A DNA stretch of 6,600 nucleotides from Candidatus Omnitrophota bacterium (lineage in GTDB: Bacteria; Omnitrophota; Gorgyraeia; Zapsychrales; JANLHA01), in the NCBI GenBank assembly GCA_023247815.1, contig JAHFFS010000087.1, positions 1 through 6,600 of the forward strand, read 5' to 3'. A program made the translations under genes and the position numbers. Under the pieces are notes generated by a model. The model saw nothing but the letters and a program-made list of their open reading frames with translations, ran no database searches and was not told where the DNA came from. This document shows, in pieces, positions 1 to 5,327 of this stretch. Every line of letters starts with the position of its first letter. Position 1 is the stretch's first letter.

Positions 1-1
1 T

Positions 2-262
2 CCTCATCGGAAAAGACACGCGAGTCGAACAATTCGTCAATGGTGGCGACGGCGTAATGCCATTGAGCCGATTATTGGCCATCAAAAAAGCGATCATCGC
101 TTAAGCCGTAATCAGCTTGCTGGAGAATTGGGCGATCAGCTCAATGTTATCTTCTGCGCATGCGGGTTTAACATCAAAAAGCTCATAAGAGCTTTTTGGC
201 TCTGGATGAAGAACGTTATTGATAGCTTTATATCGCTTAATTTTCAAAGAGCCTTCACCTAA
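2..262 (+). CDS. IS5-family transposase, C-terminal fragment (5' end outside window)
   Basis: The frame is open from the left edge to TAA at 260-262 and gives the last 86 residues of a DDE transposase, the enzyme that cuts and joins the ends of its insertion sequence. Near the start of the fragment, WRRRNAIEPIIGHQK carries the R-(3)-E-(6)-K part of the IS5-type Y-(2)-R-(3)-E-(6)-K signature. The catalytic Glu is residue 22 of the fragment (codon 65-67), and the Tyr position is Trp here. It is followed by the typical SDHRLSRNQLAGELGD and a LNVIFCACGFNIKKL helix. The protein then ends normally, so this looks like a natural C-terminus and not a truncation. The N-terminal half and the two catalytic Asp residues lie outside the window, so activity cannot be judged. 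Family assignment rests on motif recognition and is fairly secure; the exact IS name is unknown. Confidence 0.85.
   Translation, partial: PHRKRHASRTIRQWWRRRNAIEPIIGHQKSDHRLSRNQLAGELGDQLNVIFCACGFNIKKLIRAFWLWMKNVIDSFISLNFQRAFT
176..197. terminator. Terminator-like hairpin inside the transposase 3' end
   Basis: Bases 176-184 (AAAAAGCTC) and 189-197 (GAGCTTTTT) form a perfect 9-bp inverted repeat around the loop ATAA. The GC core is only 4 bp (GCTC/GAGC), but the flanking A and T tracts give the symmetrical form of a bidirectional intrinsic terminator. It lies in the transposase coding sequence, so it may be a chance product of coding IKKLIRAF or a device that limits transcription into or out of the element. 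The stem is weak, so the functional claim is tentative. Confidence 0.3.
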
Positions 263-295
263 AACAGGCTTTTTCAGGATCGACTATTTATTTTT

Positions 296-949
296 ATGGA
301 TAAAAATTTTTACCAGCTTTTATTCAGCTCTCCGTTGAATGTCGCATTCTTTCTTGTAGTTTTTACGGCGCTCATCCTTTCTTTATGGAAAACTGTTTTG
401 CGTATTAAGATCGTCAGAAAATTAACTCAACGAAAACTTTTTGATTCGGGAACTTGTGTGGCCAGTTGGCAGAATTTAGACTATATTTTTGTATGTCGGA
501 CGGCAAGCCGGCACTTCATCGGGTACCTTAAAATTGCAGTAGGAGTGGGGTTATTAAAAGGAAAGTTTAAGGCAAGGAAAACGTCCATTTTTGACGGGTT
601 TTTAAAAATTTTTAAAAAAGAACTAAAAATTGAGTCAGGCAATCTTTCTTTTGACAACAAAGTATATGTGACGAGTGATGATGCTTTATGGACCCAAGAA
701 TTTTTTAGTTGCTTAAAAACGCGCCAGGCTGTTTTACAATTATTAGAATTAGGTTTTACAGAAATCGTCTGTAATGGAGGGGTTTTCGAATTAATCCAAA
801 AGCCATTAAACCCTACATATAAGTTTTTAAAAAGTGTTTCTCCTGAGGTCATTTTTCAGCTTATTCAAGAGTTTAACCCCGTATCTCTTTCCGAGAAGAC
901 ATTAAAAAGTTCGAAAATTACTATTACCCGAATCCGGATAAAGATTTAG
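296..949 (+). CDS. Hypothetical protein with one N-terminal membrane segment
   Basis: The 217-aa product is not a family I recognise. Residues 14-32 (NVAFFLVVFTALILSLW) form one hydrophobic segment, followed by a basic stretch (RIKIVRKLTQRK). This predicts a membrane anchor with the remaining ~180 residues on the cytoplasmic side. That part is mixed alpha/beta in look and lysine-rich, with no metal-binding or nucleotide-binding motif visible. The ATG at 296 is the only Met in the protein. It lacks a good Shine-Dalgarno: the nearest AGGA is at 276-279, 16 nt away. The frame is also open upstream from 263 right after the transposase stop, so the original 5' end may have been replaced by the IS. 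Base composition is clearly more AT-rich than in prfB, secA or lnt. The stop (947-949) sits 1 nt before a palindromic element. It could be a real accessory gene or the remnant of one. Confidence 0.55.
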   Translation: MDKNFYQLLFSSPLNVAFFLVVFTALILSLWKTVLRIKIVRKLTQRKLFDSGTCVASWQNLDYIFVCRTASRHFIGYLKIAVGVGLLKGKFKARKTSIFDGFLKIFKKELKIESGNLSFDNKVYVTSDDALWTQEFFSCLKTRQAVLQLLELGFTEIVCNGGVFELIQKPLNPTYKFLKSVSPEVIFQLIQEFNPVSLSEKTLKSSKITITRIRIKI

Positions 950-950
950 G

Positions 951-1055
951 ATAAATAGGGACGGACCCTACTTTTGACAGAATTGTTGATGATGTTATAG
1001 TAAGTGATAATAAAGTTTCCAGGAAAAACGAAAAGTAGGGTCCGTCCCTATTTAT
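951..1055. repeat. Palindromic REP/MITE-like element with perfect 25-bp arms
   Basis: Bases 951-975 and 1031-1055 are exact reverse complements over 25 nt, separated by a 55-nt AT-rich interior (976-1030) with no ORF. Each arm holds the sub-palindromic core TAGGGACGGACCCTA or its complement. The pairing stops cleanly at both edges, as expected for a discrete element and not for a coding hairpin. The form fits a small non-autonomous element such as a REP pair (REPIN) mobilised in trans by a REP-associated tyrosine transposase, or a MITE; no transposase is in the window. It could also act as a transcript end for the gene stopping at 949, although no T-tract follows the stem. Confidence 0.8.
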
Positions 1056-1067
1056 TCCCTATTTATT
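1046..1067. repeat. 11-bp tandem duplication at the palindrome's right edge
   Basis: CCCTATTTATT occurs at 1046-1056 and again immediately at 1057-1067. The first copy is the outer end of the right arm of the palindromic element, and the second lies outside the pairing region. This may be slippage at the element edge, or a relic of how it inserted. It also places the second copy across the likely -35 region of the prfB promoter. Confidence 0.7.
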
Positions 1068-1093
1068 CCAAAGGTGGGAGAATATGTTATAAT
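1066..1093 (+). promoter_or_regulatory. Candidate sigma-70-type promoter for prfB-secA-lnt (extended -10)
   Basis: A perfect TATAAT at 1088-1093 is preceded by TG at 1085-1086, giving the extended -10 form TGnTATAAT. The -35 region is poor: TTCCAA at 1066-1071 with a 16-nt spacer, or ATTCCA with 17, each matching 3 of 6 consensus bases. Extended -10 promoters commonly tolerate a weak -35. The start would fall near 1099-1101, giving a leader of about 100 nt before the prfB ATG. The -35 side lies directly against the palindromic element, so that insertion may have changed the upstream half of the promoter. Confidence 0.5.
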
Positions 1094-1106
1094 GCCATTT
1101 TTTAGA

Positions 1107-1144
1107 AGATTACTTCGCTCCACTTCGTTGCGCTCGCAATGACA
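1107..1144 (-). repeat. Dispersed 'CATTGCGAGCG...' type repeat in the prfB leader
   Basis: Read on the - strand, this segment begins TGTCATTGCGAGCG and ends GGAGCGAAGTAATCT. That matches the general form of a dispersed non-coding repeat (CATTGCGAG...GCGAAGCAATCT) that I know from intergenic regions of many unrelated bacteria. It has no ORF and no strong symmetry. It lies downstream of the candidate promoter, so it would be transcribed in the prfB leader. GCAATGAC at its end (1136-1143) recurs at 1157-1164. The assignment rests on recognition alone, without a genome comparison. Confidence 0.55.
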
Positions 1145-1197
1145 TTTGTTTAAACGGCAATGACTGCGGATGTTGGTAATAGAAATAGAGACACCTG

Positions 1198-2293
1198 ATG
1201 GTCAATGAAATGCGCCAAAAGATAGAGGCTTTGAAAAGCAAACTCCAGGAACTTCGGGGGTTTCTTTGACCTGGCCGCAATGGAACAGTCGATCAAAGCG
1301 ATCCAAGAAAAGATGTCCCAACCTAACTTTTGGGATGAATCTGAAAAAGCCAACCAAACACTCAAGGAGTTGAAATTTTTAAAATCCTGCGTGGATCCTT
1401 TTAATGACGGTTTTGTTAAGATCGACGAGCTTAAGGAGCTTTTGGACTTAGCCCAAGAAGAACAGGAGATGCTCCAGCAGATTGAAAAAGAAGTGGCGAA
1501 CTTAGAAAAAGAGGTCGCCCAGCTGGAAGTCAAATCCCTTCTCAGCGGCGAATTTGACCGCAATAACGCGCTTTTGAGCATCAACGCCGGTGCCGGTGGG
1601 ACGGAATCGTGTGATTGGTCAGATATGTTGTTTCGGATGTACACGCGCTGGGCGGAACGGAACGGTTGTAAGGTCAAGGTATTGGATATTTTGCCGGGGG
1701 AAGGTGCTGGGATCAAGAACGTGGTGCTGCAGATTGAAGGCGAGACGGTTTATGGATTGCTCAAAGGCGAAAAAGGGGTCCATCGCTTGGTGCGCATATC
1801 ACCTTTTGATTCCAATAAAAGGCGGCATACGTCTTTTGCTTCCGTCGACGTGATTCCGGAATTGACCGAAGAGATCACCGTTGAAATCAATCCGGATGAT
1901 CTGCGAATTGATATCTTTCGTTCGTCTGGTCCGGGTGGGCAGAGTGTTAACACCACAGATTCGGCGGTGCGGATCACGCATAAACCGAGCGGGATTGTGG
2001 CGCAATGTCAGAACGAACGTTCGCAGTTGCAGAACCGGCAAGTGGCGATGAAAATATTGAAGGCGCGTCTTTACGATAAGAAACAAAAAGAGCAGGAAGA
2101 ACGCATGTCGAAGGAATACGGGGTCAAACAAAAGATCGAATGGGGCAGCCAGATCCGCTCTTACGTGATGCATCCGTATTCGCTGGTGAAAGACCATCGC
2201 ACCGACGTTGAAACGGGTAACGTTGGCCGGGTCATGGACGGTGATTTCGATATGTTTACCGATAGCTTTCTACGTTGGAAACCGGAAGTTTAA
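1198..2293 (+). CDS. prfB: Peptide chain release factor 2 (RF2), programmed +1 frameshift
   Basis: RF2 recognises UGA and UAA stop codons in the ribosomal A site and triggers hydrolysis of peptidyl-tRNA. The start is ATG 1198, since an in-frame TAG at 1180-1182 blocks anything longer. The first 23 codons end in LQELRGFL and meet TGA at 1267-1269. Slipping one base forward at CTT continues with GAC at 1268 and gives a 364-aa protein, matching the ~365 aa of E. coli RF2. A coiled N-terminal domain carries MSQPNFWDE, a typical RF2 motif. The stop-codon-reading SPF tripeptide is at residues 201-203 (RISPFDSNKRRH), and the catalytic GGQ at 246-248 in SGPGGQSVNTTDSAVRITH. Both positions sit about 4 residues before their E. 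coli counterparts. The Shine-Dalgarno (AGAGA, 1187-1191) is weak. secA follows after 37 nt. Expression is probably autoregulated through the frameshift. Identity is certain. The ATG at 1280 is an internal Met, not the start. Confidence 0.96.
1256..1270 (+). promoter_or_regulatory. prfB: prfB programmed +1 frameshift site
   Basis: GGGGG (1256-1260), TTT, CTT (1264-1266), TGA (1267-1269) and C (1270) reproduce the known bacterial RF2 recoding signal: an internal Shine-Dalgarno-like G run 3 nt before a slippery CUU codon, then UGA in its poor-termination context UGAC. E. coli has AGGGGG-TAT-CTT-TGA-C with the same spacing. When RF2 is scarce the ribosome pauses at UGA, shifts +1 and completes RF2; when RF2 is plentiful, translation stops after 23 codons. 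Confidence 0.95.
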
Positions 2294-2320
2294 AAATCTG
2301 TGCACCTCGCAGGTCAGAAT

Positions 2321-2326
2321 AGGGAG
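2321..2326 (+). promoter_or_regulatory. secA ribosome binding site (decides the start)
   Basis: AGGGAG lies 4 nt before ATG 2331. It supports that codon over the upstream in-frame ATG at 2208, which lies inside prfB. The spacing is slightly short but usable. Confidence 0.6.
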
Positions 2327-2330
2327 CGCC

Positions 2331-5309
2331 ATGTTTGGATTTTTTATTCGAAAATTTGTGGTCGGCGGGGTACGAAAGTACATCCAAAAGCTTGACCCGG
2401 ATGTTTCTATCCACGTCCCAGATGAATTGCCGTTGCCATCCATCGGACTGATCAAAAAATATTCAATTCGTGTTTCGCAAATCAATGGTCTGGAAGATGA
2501 GATCATGAAGCTGACTGATCAAGAGCTGCGGGCCAAGACCGACGATTTTAAGGCGCGTTATCAGCAGGCGGTGAAAGAAAAGAAAGAAGAATTTCAGAGT
2601 TTGGAAAGCCAAATCCGTCAATCCACGTCCCATGTTGAGCGGGAAGAGTTGGAAGTCAAATTAGTGACGAGTAAGAAGGAATTTTATGCGATCAAACAAA
2701 AGGCCTTGGCCGCGATCTTGCCTGAGACTTTCGCCGTGGTCAGGGAAGTCGGGCGGCGGGTCCTCAATATGCGGCATTTTGATGTGCAGATGATCGGTGG
2801 GATGGTTTTGCACGAGGGCAAGATTGCTGAGATGGCAACCGGAGAAGGGAAGACCTTGGTCTCGACCCTGCCAGCGTACTTGAACGCCTTGACCGGCGAC
2901 GGGGTACACATCGTCACTGTGAACGATTACTTGGCCCAGCGTGACCGCGATTGGATGGGCCCGATTTTTGAATTCCTTGGATTGACCGTCGGGGTCATTT
3001 TGCATGATCTAGGTCCGTCGGCCAGGCAGGCTGCTTACGGCTGCGACATCACTTATGGCACGAACAATGAATTTGGTTTTGATTATCTGCGCGACAATAT
3101 GGTGGGGTCGCGGGAAGAGATGGTCCAGCGGCCGCATCATTTTGCTGTCGTCGATGAAGTCGATAGCATTCTGATCGACGAGGCAAGGACACCGCTGATC
3201 ATTTCTGGTCCGGCAGAGATGTCGACCGACAAATATTATCGGGCCAATGAGATTGTTCAAAATCTTTCCGGACGGCGGATTACCGAGGGTGAGCAGATCG
3301 AGGCCAAATATCGCAATGAAGATCTTTCAATAGGGTTTGATTATGTTGCTGATGAGAAAGTCAAATCGATTTCGTTGACCGAACAGGGGGAAGAAAAAGC
3401 GGCCAAGGGTTTTGGCGTTGAGAATATCCATGACATGGAGACCATTGAGTACCGTCATCATATCTTGCAAGCCCTGAAGGCGAAGGAATTTTTTAAGCTC
3501 GACGTTGATTATGTGGTCCGCGACGGACAGGTGATCATCGTCGATGAATTCACCGGACGATTGATGTCTGGCCGCCGCTGGTCAGACGGTTTGCATCAGG
3601 CGGTTGAGGCGAAAGAGCGGATCAAGATCGAACGGGAAAATCAGACCCTGGCCACGGTCACCTTCCAAAATTATTTTCGCATGTACGACAAGCTTTCGGG
3701 GATGACGGGTACGGCCAACACCGAGGCCACCGAGTTTGATCAGATTTACAAATTGGAATGCGTTGTCATTCCAACGAACCGCGTTTTGCAGAGGAAAAAC
3801 CATACCGATTGCATTTATCGAACAGCCAAGGAAAAGTATCAAGCGGTCGTCGATGAAATTCAGGAATGCCATAAGCGCGGGCAGCCGGTCTTGGTTGGGA
3901 CCATCTCGATCGCGAAATCAGAATTGCTGGCTTCGCACTTGAAACGTTCCGGAATCCCGCACCAGGTGCTGAACGCGAAATATCATGAGCGGGAAGCGCA
4001 CATCGTTGCCCAGGCCGGACGTTTTAAAGGGGTCACGATTGCCACCAATATGGCGGGACGGGGAACCGACATTGTTTTAGGGGGGAACCCGGAATTTTTG
4101 GCGAAGAGCCTGGCAGAGGAAAAAACGGTAGAACAGCCGGAAGAGAAACTGGCCAAGGTCCATGAATTCTTAAAAAAGTTTAAAGCGGAATGTCAGAAGG
4201 AACATGGCCAAGTCATTGAACAGGGCGGTCTGCACGTGCTGGGCACCGAACGGCATGAATCTCGTCGGATTGATAACCAGCTGCGGGGCCGGTCCGGCCG
4301 TCAGGGGGACCCGGGGTCGTCGCGATTTTTTGTTTCGTTGGAAGATGATTTGATGCGGCTTTTTGCGTCAGACCGGATCATGTCGATGATGGAACGGTTA
4401 GGAATGGAAGAAGGTCAGGTGATTGAACATCCTTGGGTGAGTAAGGCGCTTGAAGTGGCCCAGAAACGGGTGGAAAATCACCATTTTGAGATCCGTAAAC
4501 AGCTTCTGGAATATGACAATGTGATGAACAAACAACGGGAAGCGATTTATGGTTTGCGGCGCAGCATTTTAGAAAGTGAGAACGTGAAAGACCGTATTTG
4601 GGAGGCGGTGGAGGACACGCTTGATGGTATGGTTGAACAGTATCTGCTTGAACAGACCAATGAAAACGGCGAGGTCAGCCGTGATTGGGAAGGACTTGAG
4701 GTTTATCTGAGGGCAAAGTTTGGTTTTGATGTTGGGCCGCAGCGGGAAAAATTGAAAGAGCTTTCTAAGGAAGACATTCGCGATTTTCTTCATAAGGGGT
4801 TGCTCGCCGGGTATGAACAAAAAGAAAAAGACCTGACGGCCGCGCAACTCCGTCGGATTGAAAAGTTTTTGTTGTTGAACGTGATTGACGCGAAGTGGAA
4901 GGACCATCTTTACGCCATGGACCAGTTGCGTGAAGGTGTTGGTTTGCGTTCGTACGCGCAGCGCGATCCGCTCATTGAATACAAACGCGAAGGGTTTGAG
5001 ATGTTTCGTATGATGTACGCCTCGATCAACCAGGAGGTCGCTGAGACGATCTATAAAATTCAGCCGCTGTCTTCCCAGTCGTTTGAGCGTCGAAGCGTTT
5101 TCAGTTCTATCCCGCAAGAAACGATCCATCAGGAATTTTCCGAATATTTGGAACAGAATAATATCGCGGACCCGATCGCGTCTCAGCCAAGCAAATCTGC
5201 ACCAGAAGAAAAGCAGCAGCCCATCCAACGATCGGAGCGGAAAGTCGGTCGTAATGATCCCTGTTCCTGCGGCAGTGGCAAGAAATATAAAAAGTGTTGT
5301 GGGAAGTAA
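2331..5309 (+). CDS. secA: Protein translocase ATPase subunit SecA
   Basis: SecA is the cytosolic and membrane-bound motor that drives unfolded preproteins through the SecYEG channel by ATP hydrolysis. The 992-aa product is longer than E. coli SecA (901). Walker A is MATGEGKT with Lys174, and Walker B is VVDEVDS with Asp275-Glu276, followed by LIDEARTPLIISGP. The preprotein cross-linking domain follows, then SGMTGTA and the second nucleotide-binding domain with TNMAGRGTDI (572-581) and the GGLHVLGTERHESRRIDNQL block from 632. The helical scaffold and wing come next. The C-terminus is a variable linker ending in a SEC-C zinc site, with Cys978, 980, 989 and 990 in a CxC-x8-CC arrangement; this site usually binds SecB and phospholipid. 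Two additions relative to E. coli stand out: about 23 extra residues at the N-terminus, which begins with a hydrophobic/basic stretch (MFGFFIRKFVVGGVRK), and about 43 extra charged residues between 78 and 128. The ATG at 2331 is chosen because homology to SecA begins there and AGGGAG precedes it. Likely cotranscribed with prfB and lnt. Confidence 0.98.
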   Translation: MFGFFIRKFVVGGVRKYIQKLDPDVSIHVPDELPLPSIGLIKKYSIRVSQINGLEDEIMKLTDQELRAKTDDFKARYQQAVKEKKEEFQSLESQIRQSTSHVEREELEVKLVTSKKEFYAIKQKALAAILPETFAVVREVGRRVLNMRHFDVQMIGGMVLHEGKIAEMATGEGKTLVSTLPAYLNALTGDGVHIVTVNDYLAQRDRDWMGPIFEFLGLTVGVILHDLGPSARQAAYGCDITYGTNNEFGFDYLRDNMVGSREEMVQRPHHFAVVDEVDSILIDEARTPLIISGPAEMSTDKYYRANEIVQNLSGRRITEGEQIEAKYRNEDLSIGFDYVADEKVKSISLTEQGEEKAAKGFGVENIHDMETIEYRHHILQALKAKEFFKLDVDYVVRDGQVIIVDEFTGRLMSGRRWSDGLHQAVEAKERIKIERENQTLATVTFQNYFRMYDKLSGMTGTANTEATEFDQIYKLECVVIPTNRVLQRKNHTDCIYRTAKEKYQAVVDEIQECHKRGQPVLVGTISIAKSELLASHLKRSGIPHQVLNAKYHEREAHIVAQAGRFKGVTIATNMAGRGTDIVLGGNPEFLAKSLAEEKTVEQPEEKLAKVHEFLKKFKAECQKEHGQVIEQGGLHVLGTERHESRRIDNQLRGRSGRQGDPGSSRFFVSLEDDLMRLFASDRIMSMMERLGMEEGQVIEHPWVSKALEVAQKRVENHHFEIRKQLLEYDNVMNKQREAIYGLRRSILESENVKDRIWEAVEDTLDGMVEQYLLEQTNENGEVSRDWEGLEVYLRAKFGFDVGPQREKLKELSKEDIRDFLHKGLLAGYEQKEKDLTAAQLRRIEKFLLLNVIDAKWKDHLYAMDQLREGVGLRSYAQRDPLIEYKREGFEMFRMMYASINQEVAETIYKIQPLSSQSFERRSVFSSIPQETIHQEFSEYLEQNNIADPIASQPSKSAPEEKQQPIQRSERKVGRNDPCSCGSGKKYKKCCGK

Positions 5310-5327
5310 TTGAGTGAATGGTGAATT

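Larger units (their letters stand above)
1..285 (+). mobile_element. Right-hand end of an IS5-type insertion sequence (partial)
   Basis: The transposase fragment is followed by about 20 nt of non-coding sequence (263-283, containing CAGGCTTTTTCAGGATCGA). This is the position and style expected for a terminal inverted repeat of this IS group. The left end lies outside the window, so neither the inverted repeat nor a target duplication can be matched. The boundary at about 285 is an estimate: IS5-type elements often duplicate a short YTAR-like target, and a CTAT follows at 284-287. Confidence 0.5.

Noticed and set aside
285..295. TATTTA at 285-290 as a -10 box for the 217-aa ORF
   Set aside because: It is only 5 nt from the ATG, leaving no room for a leader, and no -35 stands out at the IS end.
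951..1055. The palindrome as a simple Rho-independent terminator
   Set aside because: The 55-nt loop and lack of a T-tract after the stem do not fit; an element-like repeat is the better reading, though it may still stop transcription.
1056..1197. Riboswitch or structured leader upstream of prfB
   Set aside because: I find no conserved riboswitch core, T-box or leader-peptide signal; the stretch is accounted for by a promoter and repeats.
1280..1282. ATG at 1280 as the prfB start
   Set aside because: RF2-type sequence continues upstream through the +1 frameshift site to ATG 1198, so 1280 encodes an internal Met (residue 28).
1150..1716. 188-codon open frame antisense to prfB
   Set aside because: It is opposite the conserved RF2 coding sequence and low in complexity (Ser-rich), with no recognisable domain.
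2208..2330. Upstream ATG at 2208 as the secA start (1033 aa)
   Set aside because: The extra 41 residues lie mostly inside the prfB coding sequence and do not resemble SecA. ATG 2331 has AGGGAG before it and begins a SecA-like N-terminus.
4569..5228. 219-codon open frame antisense to secA
   Set aside because: It lies wholly opposite a conserved secA region, has no family resemblance and no ribosome binding site that stands out. It is a by-product of codon bias.
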